The position numbers and the translations under genes are program-made. DNA of 64,000 nt from JAHOYW01 sp963664605 (GTDB lineage: Bacteria; Verrucomicrobiota; Lentisphaeria; Victivallales; Victivallaceae), in NCBI GenBank assembly GCA_963664605.1, contig OY761536.1, forward strand, positions 3,968,001-4,032,000, read 5' to 3'. Positions 48,600 to 57,374 of this stretch are shown here, in pieces. Below the pieces are notes generated by a model. It ran no database searches, was not told where the DNA came from, and was given only the letters and a program-made list of their open reading frames with translations. Within the stretch, counting starts at the first letter, position 1; every line of letters starts with the position of its first letter.

Positions 48600-51455
48600 T
48601 TAATTGTATTGTTGTTTGAAAAGTTTGTGAAACTCGATTTTAGCTTCCACTATCAGCGGTGAAGCCCGTTCTCCAGCCATCCGTTCGATCCGGTTCAAGA
48701 GGCGGAAAAGTTTATTGTCTTCGTTCAAAAGTTCAGTTGCCTGTAAAAGTTGCCCTGCAAAACTTTTTCCCGGATATTTTGCGGCGATTTCTTTCAGGAG
48801 CCGTGCCAGGCGGCTGTGCAAATCGCCGCTGGTTGCCGCAGCTGCAAGAATTGCCGAACTCGCATAGTTGCGCCCGACTCCTACAATCGGCCAGCCCGCA
48901 CGTTGAGCGTAGAGCAGAAAACTTGAATACTTATTTTCCGGCGGCAGATGTTCAGGCGCCGGAAACTCCATGATATTGCGTTTTGCCTCATCCGAAAGTG
49001 CGATATAATTGCCGATCAACTTTAATTCGGCAGCATCCGTATTTTTGAGGAACAGGAACATTTTTGATTGCGTCATAATGATCTGCCCGACACCGGACTG
49101 CGTCATCTGGGCTATAGATTGTGTAATCGTCACCGCGCAGCAGGAAAATTTCCGGAACTGGGCGTAACTCTGCTTCATGATCTCGGCTGCCCCCGGAATC
49201 ATCAGGAAACGTGAAGCCTCCTCAAAAAGGTAAAGCTTTTTTGCTGAACGCGACATATTCACAATCTGATTTTTAACCAGGTTATTGATCGCGATACCGA
49301 CCAGATTTTTCAATGCGTCTCCGGATTGAGCCATCTTGCCAAGTTCAATATGAATCCATCGTTTTGTCAGGTCGATAGTGGTTTCACCGTCAAAAAGACA
49401 GCCCTTGCCGCTTTCAATCGAATACACCGCCAGCCTGGCCGCGATCCGGCTGGTTTCAGATTTTTCCAGATTAGCTAATGAAGTCTCGCGAACTGCCTCA
49501 ACAATCTGACTGTGGTAGGGCATATCGCTTTTATCCATAAAAGCATAAGCGATATTGCGCAGGATTTCCGGATCGTCTATGATGCAGTTATTGATTTCCT
49601 GAACCGTCCATGAATGGTAACGTTCCATGACTTCAAGTTCAAAACCTTCAAGCTCATCAACATTTTTAGTAAGAATATCCCGTAGCTCGAAATAAGCATC
49701 CTGCACGGTATTCTGATCCAGCGGCAACCGGGGGATTATTGCGTCGATAGTCAAACTCATCCGGGCGGCAAGTTCCAGTTCTTCCCGGTGCTTATTTCGC
49801 CATTCCTTGTAAGCGTCGGTATAGACCGCCGTTACATAAGGGCTTATAATAGCTGCACGGTCCTGAATTTTTTCCAGGTCGGAACTCTCTCCGCACATCG
49901 CCACCAGAAATGTGGTGACGAATTCAATCTGTGCCGGAGAAAGCGGCAAGCCGCCCGTATCAAAATAATTCAAGGTAAGATTGGCGCCGGGGTCGATTAC
50001 GATATACTGCGCCTCGTCTCCGTAAAGCCGCGTCAGGTTGAAATAACTGCCGCCTTCCTCAATAATCACCACCTTGGCAAATTCATGGAAACTTTGCGAT
50101 AAAATCGAAACAAAATTCACCGATTTACCGGAACCGGTTTGTCCGAGGCACAGCGTATGCTGTGGCGTCGAGCCGTCGAAAAACGAAAAAGTCATCAGGT
50201 TGCCGTGATCGCCTTCAAAGAGGATATTGCCGTCTTTACCTTTTCCCACAAAGGAACTCGAAAAAGGCAGAATCGCCGCAAGCGGGCGGTGCATACAGTC
50301 CAGCACTGCATCGCGCCGGGGATAAAAAAGATAGCCCGGCAAAGTCTTCATAAAATTATGCAGGCTCTGCAAGCCGAGGTCATAAGAGTCAAGACTGGTA
50401 AACATGGAAGTCGCCGCCTGCTTCAATATTGTCGAATCGCTTTGAAGTTCCGCAAGGTCGCTGTTCCAGCTATGAATGACGTATTCAATCTTTAGCGGAA
50501 AATCCTCGCCTTTGCCAAGGCGGTAGATATGCTCGGTCAGTTCGTCCAACCCGGCGCTTGCCGCCACCTCGCTTTCCTCTTCCAGCAAATCAGCGCGGAC
50601 ACGCTTCCAGTGCTTCTGTTTTTCTTCAATCGTTTTTTCGACGTCCTGCGCTTCGATATTAACAACTATTGTCAGATTTCGAATGTTGTTTTCCAGGAAC
50701 TTGGAGCCGTAAAAGGGAAACAAATCAGTTTTGGGAAAGTCATGAAGCGTGAAGATGTTGTGATAATAGCCGTCTGACTTGAAACTGGCATGCCCGGATT
50801 CTTCGGAAGTGATGCCGGAATATTCGCAAGAATATATATCCGCAAGGCGACACTCATACATTGCCTCATAGTCAATATCAAGGTCAAGCGCCGACTTGTT
50901 GACGGCCCGGTAAAATTCACGAAAAAGCGTGATATTGTCCAATGGCTTGACCGGTAATGCCAGAAAAGCCCCCAAATCGGACATATCACTAGCAAATGCC
51001 GCGGAGATTTCCCTTTCAAATGCGATACGTTCATCATTGGATTCAGGAATGGAACCGTTTTTGAGGAAAGAATCTAATTTTCTACAAAAATATATATCTA
51101 TATATTCACGCCTCAAAGCACGTTTCGTGATTTTGCGGTTTATTTCCTCGAAAATATCATTCCGAACCTGCCTGCTCCAGACATCAGCTGAATTTCCAGT
51201 ATCGTTCCGGTAGGAGTTCAAAATATCCCGGTAATCAGCGTCACGCGTGTAACGTATCTGGATTCGTTTGTCCAGAGTCTGGGATGCCAGCCATCCGGCT
51301 AGGCGCAGAAAAAGATCATTTTTGAGTCCGTTTCCGGCATTGCCCAAATTCGGTATTTCAAGCCTGTATCCCTTGGCGGCAAAGCCCTTGGGAGACAGTT
51401 CCCCATATACGATAAACCCGCTTTCCGCGATATAACCATCAGGAAGTTGCCGCAT
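48600..51455 (-). CDS. trbE: VirB4/TrbE-like secretion ATPase
   Basis: A 951-residue ATPase, the largest conserved part of the system. The N-terminal half (1-400) is the VirB4 N-domain. Walker A is 'LGQTGSGKSVNFVS' (437-450), and a C-terminal RecA-like domain has 'KKLYLFEEASRFLMIPG', the Walker B region with Glu-Glu where Asp-Glu is usual. 'RKFSCCAVTITQSIAQMTQS' and 'IIMTQSKMFLFLKNTDAAEL' are the expected arginine-finger-side motifs. It powers pilus assembly and substrate transfer. Its start overlaps the VirB3-like gene by 17 bp. Confidence 0.9.
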   Translation of the reverse strand: MRQLPDGYIAESGFIVYGELSPKGFAAKGYRLEIPNLGNAGNGLKNDLFLRLAGWLASQTLDKRIQIRYTRDADYRDILNSYRNDTGNSADVWSRQVRNDIFEEINRKITKRALRREYIDIYFCRKLDSFLKNGSIPESNDERIAFEREISAAFASDMSDLGAFLALPVKPLDNITLFREFYRAVNKSALDLDIDYEAMYECRLADIYSCEYSGITSEESGHASFKSDGYYHNIFTLHDFPKTDLFPFYGSKFLENNIRNLTIVVNIEAQDVEKTIEEKQKHWKRVRADLLEEESEVAASAGLDELTEHIYRLGKGEDFPLKIEYVIHSWNSDLAELQSDSTILKQAATSMFTSLDSYDLGLQSLHNFMKTLPGYLFYPRRDAVLDCMHRPLAAILPFSSSFVGKGKDGNILFEGDHGNLMTFSFFDGSTPQHTLCLGQTGSGKSVNFVSILSQSFHEFAKVVIIEEGGSYFNLTRLYGDEAQYIVIDPGANLTLNYFDTGGLPLSPAQIEFVTTFLVAMCGESSDLEKIQDRAAIISPYVTAVYTDAYKEWRNKHREELELAARMSLTIDAIIPRLPLDQNTVQDAYFELRDILTKNVDELEGFELEVMERYHSWTVQEINNCIIDDPEILRNIAYAFMDKSDMPYHSQIVEAVRETSLANLEKSETSRIAARLAVYSIESGKGCLFDGETTIDLTKRWIHIELGKMAQSGDALKNLVGIAINNLVKNQIVNMSRSAKKLYLFEEASRFLMIPGAAEIMKQSYAQFRKFSCCAVTITQSIAQMTQSGVGQIIMTQSKMFLFLKNTDAAELKLIGNYIALSDEAKRNIMEFPAPEHLPPENKYSSFLLYAQRAGWPIVGVGRNYASSAILAAAATSGDLHSRLARLLKEIAAKYPGKSFAGQLLQATELLNEDNKLFRLLNRIERMAGERASPLIVEAKIEFHKLFKQQYN

Positions 51456-51777
51456 ATTTCCCTCCCTGCCGTTTCGGTTTGCGCAGGAAAATTCCCTGAA
51501 GTTTCTCGTCTAAATAGAACCAGAAAAAACAGCGCGGTTTTTCCGCAACGAAACACCTGATGAAAAATACGGAAAGCACCGGAGGCACAAACAGCATAAG
51601 TCCAGCGAACAAAATATGAATCGGATATGCCGCCATCGCGCACAACACTCCAGCAACCAGACCGGAAAAAAATACATAGACCGTATTGCCTCGTACACGA
51701 AAACCAAAAAGTTTTACGACCGATGCTACTGTCTGGGATGGATTACGACTAATAGTTATAAGGGAAGTATCATTCAT
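51439..51777 (-). CDS. trbD: VirB3/TrbD-like inner-membrane protein
   Basis: 112 residues: two closely spaced membrane helices ('NTVYVFFSGLVAGVLCAMAA', 'HILFAGLMLFVPPVLSVFFI') followed by a basic tail with 'WFYLDEKLQGIFLRKPKR'. Size, topology and position between the pilin and VirB4 genes are those of VirB3/TrbD, which binds VirB4 at the membrane. The overlap of 17 bp with the VirB4 gene supports joint translation. Assigned mainly by synteny. Confidence 0.7.
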   Translation of the reverse strand: MNDTSLITISRNPSQTVASVVKLFGFRVRGNTVYVFFSGLVAGVLCAMAAYPIHILFAGLMLFVPPVLSVFFIRCFVAEKPRCFFWFYLDEKLQGIFLRKPKRQGGKYAATS

Positions 51778-51789
51778 ATTTGTCTGCCG

Positions 51790-52113
51790 TCAGAGTGTGG
51801 ATTGAAAATCAATATCAATTTTCAAGACATTTTTGAAGATGTAATACACCACCGCCAGGAATACCGGAATCAGCACTCCCGCCGCTACAGTCATTTTTCC
51901 TTTACCTGAATCCTGACTCATCTGGTAGCCGCCAACCCCGATTAAGATCAGCGATGTCAGCATAATCATTCCGACAATGAAGTATCCGACATAACCAAGC
52001 CCCGCCTCAAGTGTCACCTGCTGGATCGCCGCATGCGCCCGCCCGGGTAAACTGAACAACGCCAACAGACCCAAAAGCCATTTGTTGTTTCTCATGAATT
52101 TGCCTGCATTCAC
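51790..52113 (-). CDS. trbC: VirB2/TrbC-like conjugative pilin
   Basis: 107 residues with a long signal sequence ending 'LALFSLPGRAHA' (cleavage after Ala29). A short mature pilin of about 78 residues with two membrane helices follows ('LGYVGYFIVGMIMLTSLILI' and 'KMTVAAGVLIPVFLAVVYYI') joined by 'GGYQMSQDSGKGK'. This is the exact architecture of VirB2/TrbC pilins. It is the first gene of the minus-strand secretion operon, so the promoter should lie in the AT-rich gap to its right. Confidence 0.8.
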   Translation of the reverse strand: MNAGKFMRNNKWLLGLLALFSLPGRAHAAIQQVTLEAGLGYVGYFIVGMIMLTSLILIGVGGYQMSQDSGKGKMTVAAGVLIPVFLAVVYYIFKNVLKIDIDFQSTL

Positions 52114-52337
52114 TTTTCATTCTCCTTTTTTTGTTTTTTTACATTGTATAACACTTATATATTTCAAATAATAAAATTTATCTTTTTATAATTCGCATAC
52201 TTGAATTATATCTTTTTATGGAATATATTGATTTTTATACAAGGTGCTATAATGACTATTTTACACTAAATTAATAATTTTAAAAAAGCAAGTAAAAATT
52301 TCAAAAAAAATTAAAATTTCTTAAAAAGGAGCTCAAA
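52114..52337. promoter_or_regulatory. AT-rich divergent promoter region between the secretion operon and the ClpB-like operon
   Basis: This 224-bp gap is the only divergent start point in the element's core and is very AT-rich, in contrast to the flanking genes. It has a near-duplicated TATCTTTTTATA/TATCTTTTTATG pair (about 52170-52220) and a plus-strand TATAAT (about 52250). AAAAAGGAG serves the plus-strand gene. A regulator binding here could switch both arms of transfer. Confidence 0.5.
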
Positions 52338-53345
52338 ATGGAAGACAAAAAACAAAAGATACCGGGAGTTTTTTCCGATTCTGTCAAACGTGCCGAAGGA
52401 TTGGCGGAATATCTCAAAAAGCAAGTTATCGGACAGGAAAGCATTTTAAAACCTTTAAGCGATGCGTTAAAATACGGCTGGTGTCACTTGAGTACGCCGG
52501 GACGTCCGCGCGGAACCCTCTTTCTGCTGGGGCCGACCGGCGTAGGCAAAACCGAATCCATTCGCGCCGCTGTGGAGTATATGTATGGAGACGCTGGAAG
52601 AAATTTCCTCAGGCTCGATATGTCTGAGTTTTCACGGCAAGCTGGAGAAGAAGCCTTGACGAACCTGATCGGCACTCCCGGCGGTAAAAGCATAGGACGA
52701 TTAGGAAATTTCCTGGAAAAATATTCTGAGGGAATAATTTTGTATGACGAAATTGAAAAGTCGCATCCGGCAATCTTCACCATCATGCTCCAGCAACTTG
52801 ACGCGGCGAGAATCACGCTCAGTAACAATAAAACCTACGACTTGAGTAATTTTTTCCTCGTAGCGACCTCTAATATCGGAGCGCAGGTATTCCAGAATAT
52901 CAGGCACCTGTCGGAAAGGCGGCTTCAGCAAAGCCTTGAAATGCAGCTTAAAGAACGTTTCAGCCCGGAATTTGTAGCCCGTTTCGGAAAATTCGGGCAT
53001 GAGATTCTGATTTTCCGTCCCTTAAAACCTGAACACTTAAGGGAAATTGCCCGGAAGTTTTATTCCCTGCTCCTGCCGCAATATAAAGAATCCCACGAAA
53101 TTGATATTTTCGGATTTACGCCGGAAGTTATTGAAGAAACGCTCCGCTCCATTGACAACACACGCAACGGCGCCCGCGAACTGCGCAGCAATATCGAACG
53201 GAAAATCCGGGAAGTCATTTACGATGTATTGATGAAGTCTTCTGCTCCGCTGCGCGGCTGGCTCGATGTCAACTGTCGGAATCCAAGTCAACTGCAAGTC
53301 AAAACCAGCACAGCTGGAAAGGAGATTATCCTATGTCAATCCTGA
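52338..53345 (+). CDS. ClpA/ClpB-like single-domain AAA+ ATPase of the element
   Basis: A 335-residue protein similar to the second AAA+ module of ClpA/ClpB. It has 'VIGQESILKPLSDALK' (30-45), Walker A 'GPTGVGKTES' (65-74), 'RLDMSEFSR' (92-100), Walker B 'GIILYDEIEKSHP' (132-144), sensor 1 'VATSNIG' (175-181, Asn179), 'LKERFSPEFVARF', and a C-terminal lid with 'NGARELRSNIERKI' (sensor 2 Arg). It lacks the N-terminal domain, the first AAA+ module and the ClpP-binding loop. It may unfold or remodel proteins for transfer or partitioning. The three genes that follow overlap or abut it, so they are probably its partners. Confidence 0.85.
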   Translation: MEDKKQKIPGVFSDSVKRAEGLAEYLKKQVIGQESILKPLSDALKYGWCHLSTPGRPRGTLFLLGPTGVGKTESIRAAVEYMYGDAGRNFLRLDMSEFSRQAGEEALTNLIGTPGGKSIGRLGNFLEKYSEGIILYDEIEKSHPAIFTIMLQQLDAARITLSNNKTYDLSNFFLVATSNIGAQVFQNIRHLSERRLQQSLEMQLKERFSPEFVARFGKFGHEILIFRPLKPEHLREIARKFYSLLLPQYKESHEIDIFGFTPEVIEETLRSIDNTRNGARELRSNIERKIREVIYDVLMKSSAPLRGWLDVNCRNPSQLQVKTSTAGKEIILCQS

Positions 53346-54337
53346 ACGAAATTATGAGCCGCTATGCCATGCCGGATAATATCACAAACTTTCTTGATTC
53401 AATGCGGGAAAAAATTGCTAGGCAACAAGGAGAAACGCAAGGCTGTAATTCAGTGAACTTCGATGAACTTTACGGAATTTTACCGGTCACCAGCGCAATC
53501 AGGCATGATCGTGAAACCAGGGATGAAAATCTGCGTGCTGTTATAAGCCAATGGAACTTGAGTGAAATCCTGATATTGCAGAATCATTGGGACAATATGA
53601 AGGTCACATTGTGGAAACAGGACGGATGCTACTATTGTATGAAGCTGAAACTTTTTCAGAAAGAATGGACTGTTTCAGTTACCCCCGATGTCAATCTCCA
53701 GGAAGCGGAAGAACTTTTCCCGATTGTTTCCCGGCGTTTAAAACTGCTCGCGTCCGCTTTCGGTAACACTCCTCTGCGGCAGCTTGGAATCCGTCAATAT
53801 ATCCATGAGCTTATGAAACAGGCCGGAAGCGAATTGAAACAAAATTTTTATTTAGAATTATTCCTGACTATCTTTCACCTGAAACTGACGGCGGAGGAAC
53901 TGGCTAATCAGGACATTTTCCTGAAAAGAGCTGTACTTCACTGCAAAAGCATCATCGCTATGCGCGCCCGTTGCGGAGTAAAAACGGAAGCGGCAAAAAT
54001 GGCAGGAATGGCGGCTGCACGCGGAAGCGGAGCGCTTCTTGATGAACTTTTTGTTCCAATAAACATGACATGGGGATTTCTGGCTAACCACAAAGCGCTG
54101 GAAAATCTTTCTATTCCTGACAAGGGTAAATTCTGTTTCCACGAATATTACGACACAAAAGGAAATATTGAACTGGGTGAAATCTTTCCGGCGTCCAAGC
54201 AGGAAAAATCCCTTTTAAAAATACAGCACAAACGAGATTGCTATATACAGGTTTTTCCCGATTATCAAAGCGCGCTGACATTCCGCAATATTGCCTTTAA
54301 ACTAATTCAATCTTCAAATTCAGGGAGGAAAATATGA
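53333..54337 (+). CDS. Hypothetical protein translated with the ClpB-like ATPase
   Basis: 334 residues, no family recognised and no signal or membrane segment. The N-terminal part ('LREKIARQQGETQGCNSVNFD'-type region) is followed by a beta-rich stretch ('NMKVTLWKQDGCYYCMKLKLF'), a helical middle, and 'MAAARGSGALLDELFVPINM' near 230-250. It overlaps the ATPase gene by 13 bp and the next gene by 4 bp, which implies coupled translation and a shared task. It could be an adaptor or substrate of the AAA+ protein. Confidence 0.6.
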   Translation: MSILNEIMSRYAMPDNITNFLDSMREKIARQQGETQGCNSVNFDELYGILPVTSAIRHDRETRDENLRAVISQWNLSEILILQNHWDNMKVTLWKQDGCYYCMKLKLFQKEWTVSVTPDVNLQEAEELFPIVSRRLKLLASAFGNTPLRQLGIRQYIHELMKQAGSELKQNFYLELFLTIFHLKLTAEELANQDIFLKRAVLHCKSIIAMRARCGVKTEAAKMAGMAAARGSGALLDELFVPINMTWGFLANHKALENLSIPDKGKFCFHEYYDTKGNIELGEIFPASKQEKSLLKIQHKRDCYIQVFPDYQSALTFRNIAFKLIQSSNSGRKI

Positions 54338-55302
54338 GCCGCCTTAAAAAAATATTCAAACAACTCGAACATCAAAGCGCCTTTCAAGCCGAACATGACG
54401 GTTTTCCGTCCGAAGAGTTCAGGCGGAAGCTGCTGGAAAAACTCAAACGAATAAAGCTGGGGTCACAGCCGCTTGGAGATTACTGGAATACCCGGCACAG
54501 CGACGAAGAAAAGCTCAAAATAGAATATTTTATGAAAGTCGGAAAAACCGGTGCGATTCAGGCTAGAAAATATATCGCTGATAAAATCCTGCTGCCGCCG
54601 GATGATTTTCTCCGTGCGGTCATTAGTGCCGGAACAGAAAGCCTCGGACGTGAAATAGCCAGCTCTTACGCTTCGGAAATTTACCCGGAACTCCGGCGTA
54701 TGCAACTGCTGGGGGAAACCGATATTGATTTTCCGCAAGTTGAACAGGATAAAGAGCTGTCCTATGAATTTAGTGTTGAAACTGACCGGAATATTTTTGA
54801 TCTGAGTCCAATAGAAGCATCTTCAGCCACGCCGGGAAGCGATATTTATTACGACGATATTGGCGAACGGCATATCGAAACATTTGTTTTTGCCTCCATC
54901 GAAGATGCTGACATAGCTCACTGGGACTGGCAGAGATTTATCAAAAAACAAACAGCCCGTCCACCGGTAAAATATGCAGTGATGATTGAAACCGATTCAC
55001 TGGAGCAAGTTAAAGTCGGTTCCGTTATTCATGCTGACTTGTTTGAAAAAACTCGTTCTGAAATTGCCGGAGACGGTTCTCTAGTGGAATGGAATATTTG
55101 TACTTCCCTTGCCGAAGCGGAAAAACTCAGGCTGAAAAATCTTGATGAAGCTCAGGGAAAAATACCCGGCATGGCTCCTGATCCCACAGCACACAGTAAA
55201 GAGAAAATTACTCAAAAACCGGAAATTCCACCTCCGTACCAGGGAATTTTCACTGTGTCTAAAAAACAAGTTAAGAATAAAAAATTTTCACTTTCAAAAT
55301 AG
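54334..55302 (+). CDS. Hypothetical acidic protein in the ClpB-like operon
   Basis: 322 residues, not recognised. It is soluble and rich in Glu/Asp, with a helical N-terminal half ('EKLKIEYFMKVGKTGAIQAR' and 'LGREIASSYASEIYPELRRM') and a beta-like section around 170-240 ('HIETFVFASIEDADIAHWDW', 'VKYAVMIETDSLEQVKVGS'). The end is Pro/Lys-rich. It starts with an ATGA overlap on the gene before. No function can be proposed beyond participation in the same operon. Confidence 0.55.
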   Translation: MSRLKKIFKQLEHQSAFQAEHDGFPSEEFRRKLLEKLKRIKLGSQPLGDYWNTRHSDEEKLKIEYFMKVGKTGAIQARKYIADKILLPPDDFLRAVISAGTESLGREIASSYASEIYPELRRMQLLGETDIDFPQVEQDKELSYEFSVETDRNIFDLSPIEASSATPGSDIYYDDIGERHIETFVFASIEDADIAHWDWQRFIKKQTARPPVKYAVMIETDSLEQVKVGSVIHADLFEKTRSEIAGDGSLVEWNICTSLAEAEKLRLKNLDEAQGKIPGMAPDPTAHSKEKITQKPEIPPPYQGIFTVSKKQVKNKKFSLSK

Positions 55303-55312
55303 GAGTTTTACT

Positions 55313-55993
55313 ATGAGAAAAAATATTGATGTCGTATCTATTTTATTGGGAACCCTGACGCTGAATCTAATGATAATTACCGGAATTATCATTTTTCAAG
55401 ATTACCAAAGCCCCAAAAACGTCCTCATTAAGCATCCGGGAGGGATTTTACTGGTTATAATTATTCTTGTACTGCTGCTTCAGATCCTTGTCCTGTTCCG
55501 CAGAAAACGTGAACGCGGCGGTTCTATGATCTTCGCTGATCTCGATATGAACGGAATCCCGGAAAAGATTTTTGAAGTTTCGGAACAGGATGTCGTCCGT
55601 TTTTGCAAAGCTAAGTTTTTCATGAGTTTCAGGATCGAATACTGGCCGAGTTTTCGGAAAGATTTGCTGAAAGAACGGAAGAATAACAGCCCGGAAGGCC
55701 GGATAGCCTCCCGACTTTACCGTGAAGGCTGCGCTATGACTGAAAATTTCGTCGCGCTCCTGGAATATACTGACAAACAGGGCAAACACGCATTGCTTTA
55801 TCCTCTTTCCATAATGCCGACCGCCGCGGACGGAGCATTTGAACTAATCCGGAGTACTTTTCTGAAAACATGGGTATTCCGTAACTCAAAGGAACTCGCC
55901 ATGTGGGAATTTGAAATGCCTGAAAATAAAAGGCCGCGATTCCGAATACAAGTGCATAAATTTCTCAGGCAAAAGGCAAAAGAAATAGCTTGA
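55313..55993 (+). CDS. Hypothetical protein with two N-terminal membrane helices
   Basis: 226 residues from ATG 55313, which has AGGAG at a good distance; the open frame extends back to 55142 inside the previous gene but is not used. Two membrane helices ('ILLGTLTLNLMIITGIIIF' and 'GILLVIIILVLLLQILVLF') are followed by a basic cytoplasmic domain of about 160 residues ('FRIEYWPSFRKDLLKERKNN'). It may anchor the ClpB-like complex at the membrane. It is the last gene before a strong terminator. Confidence 0.6.
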   Translation: MRKNIDVVSILLGTLTLNLMIITGIIIFQDYQSPKNVLIKHPGGILLVIIILVLLLQILVLFRRKRERGGSMIFADLDMNGIPEKIFEVSEQDVVRFCKAKFFMSFRIEYWPSFRKDLLKERKNNSPEGRIASRLYREGCAMTENFVALLEYTDKQGKHALLYPLSIMPTAADGAFELIRSTFLKTWVFRNSKELAMWEFEMPENKRPRFRIQVHKFLRQKAKEIA

Positions 55994-56047
55994 TTTCAAG
56001 CGCCTTTAAAATAGCGGCGTTTCACGCCTGAAATACTTCTTTTTTAG

Positions 56048-56085
56048 AATTCCCCGGCTCCATTAAGTGAAGCGGGGAATTTTTC
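56048..56085 (+). terminator. Intrinsic terminator closing the ClpB-like operon
   Basis: AATTCCCCG (56048-56056) and CGGGGAATT (56073-56081) form a perfect 9-bp stem, followed by TTTC. It lies 55 bp after the last stop codon of the operon and before the next plus-strand gene. Confidence 0.8.
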
Positions 56086-56127
56086 ATTTATACTCTTTGA
56101 GAGCGAAAACTTAACCAAGGAAACACC

Positions 56128-56673
56128 ATGACCAGACAGGAACTCTACAAAGCGATGGAAGGTGAAAAAATCATCATGTATGATGAATTCGTCAGTCATC
56201 TGAACAGTACGTCCTTTTTCGAACTCGCGGCCCGATGGGCCGGAGTTTTGGAGCTCGCAAAAGAACACGAAATAGCAAAGAACCGCGCCGACTGGCTCGC
56301 CATGTTCATGTGGAATTCAACCGCCTTTACTATAGGCGAAAAAATATTGGCGAAAAGAAAAGAAGCATACCATCGGGAAGCGGCCCGAAAGGCTGAAGCG
56401 GAGCGTGAACAGCGTAAAACTGAAATCCATAAAAAACTTTTCCGGCGAAAGCTTGTATTCTGGAAACATTGTTCAGAATATGATCGCCGGCAACTGGTGA
56501 AAAACTATCTGCCGAATACCGATGATTTTTATCAGGAATATGTCCGCAAAAACTACCTCGACAATCTCAATGATATGTCGGATAACATGGCGCTTCTGTG
56601 GTTCTGGAACGCTTTACCGCCTTTTTCACTGGAATCCCTGCAATTTGAAACGCCGGATGCAAAAGCCGCATGA
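56128..56673 (+). CDS. Hypothetical protein preceding the PRTRC cassette
   Basis: 181 residues, no recognised family. It is highly charged and helical, with a central basic stretch ('KRKEAYHREAARKAEAEREQ') and several Trp residues toward the end ('DNMALLWFWNALPPFSLES'). AAGGAAACACC precedes the ATG. It stands between a terminator and the hairpin in front of the PRTRC genes, so it is probably its own transcription unit or the first gene of the PRTRC operon. Confidence 0.55.
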   Translation: MTRQELYKAMEGEKIIMYDEFVSHLNSTSFFELAARWAGVLELAKEHEIAKNRADWLAMFMWNSTAFTIGEKILAKRKEAYHREAARKAEAEREQRKTEIHKKLFRRKLVFWKHCSEYDRRQLVKNYLPNTDDFYQEYVRKNYLDNLNDMSDNMALLWFWNALPPFSLESLQFETPDAKAA

Positions 56674-56708
56674 GGATGTTTAAGTTTGAAAGAATTTTAG
56701 TTTATTGC

Positions 56709-56736
56709 CGGAGCGTCAGATAAAGTGAACGCTCCG
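56709..56736 (+). repeat. Perfect 8-bp hairpin in front of the PRTRC genes
   Basis: CGGAGCGT (56709-56716) and ACGCTCCG (56729-56736) are separated by 12 bases and followed by an A-rich stretch and the GGAGGG ribosome site of the first PRTRC gene. Without a T-run it is not a classic terminator. It may be an mRNA regulatory or processing structure. Confidence 0.6.
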
Positions 56737-56768
56737 ACAGAAAATAAATAAACCAATGGAGGGACGAA

Positions 56769-57113
56769 ATGAATGAAGCAGTCTATCAGATGACCGCCAT
56801 GGGCGGAAGCGCACGAATAGTCGTACAAAAGAAAGCGGACGGCAATTTTATCCTCGGAATCAGTAATGGAAAAGATAATCCGCTGATATGCCAGGGTACG
56901 CCGGAAGCAATCAACAAGGATTTCGCGGACAAACTACCCGCTTATCTGGGAAAAATCAAGAACGCGGCTATTGAAGCAAAACTCAATGCCGCCGCTGAAA
57001 TCCAGCCGGTTACAGAGTCAAAAACAGAACCGGAAGGATCAAGTACGCCTGCGCCAGCGGCAACAATCGAAGCAAACGAAAATAACCAACCCGAACTTGA
57101 CTTCGGATTTTAA
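56769..57113 (+). CDS. PRTRC system protein E
   Basis: 114 residues. The N-terminal 70 fit the short PRTRC E domain: 'ARIVVQKKADGNFILGISNG' then 'ADKLPAYLGKIKNAAIEAKL'. An Ala/Pro/Glu-rich low-complexity linker follows, ending 'NQPELDFGF'. PRTRC (ParB-related, ThiF-related cassette) genes occur together on plasmids and integrated elements, and the function of E is unknown. The order E-C-F-B-ThiF found here is the family order, which strengthens the call. GGAGGG lies in front of the ATG. Confidence 0.75.
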   Translation: MNEAVYQMTAMGGSARIVVQKKADGNFILGISNGKDNPLICQGTPEAINKDFADKLPAYLGKIKNAAIEAKLNAAAEIQPVTESKTEPEGSSTPAPAATIEANENNQPELDFGF

Positions 57114-57136
57114 CCCTAACAAAAAGGAATTTCATC

Positions 57137-57352
57137 ATGAACAACACAGACGCAGTTCTCCCTAAACGCGCCTTCAATTACAACGGTATGCAGTTGGAAG
57201 ACCCTGATCCAGCTATGCCGCCGGAAAAAGTCATTGAATTCCATGCGCTTCTCCATGCCGAATTGACCAATGCCACAGTTAAAGGCCCTAGCGCCGGAGG
57301 CGACGGCACGCAAAACTATCAGGTCGAAGTACAAATCGGTGATTTTAATTGA
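57137..57352 (+). CDS. PRTRC system protein C (ubiquitin-like small protein)
   Basis: 71 residues, the typical size. 'KRAFNYNGMQLEDPDPAMPP' (9-28) is the diagnostic 'F.YNG..L.DP.P..SP..V..FY' motif of PRTRC C, followed by 'HAELTNATVKGP' and a terminal strand 'NYQVEVQIGDF'. The family is regarded as a prokaryotic ubiquitin-like beta-grasp protein. It ends without a diglycine, so whether it is conjugated or acts non-covalently is unclear. It lies 23 bp after E, with AAAAAGGAA as ribosome site. Confidence 0.88.
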   Translation: MNNTDAVLPKRAFNYNGMQLEDPDPAMPPEKVIEFHALLHAELTNATVKGPSAGGDGTQNYQVEVQIGDFN

Positions 57353-57374
57353 AAAAATCTAAGCTCAGTTCAAA

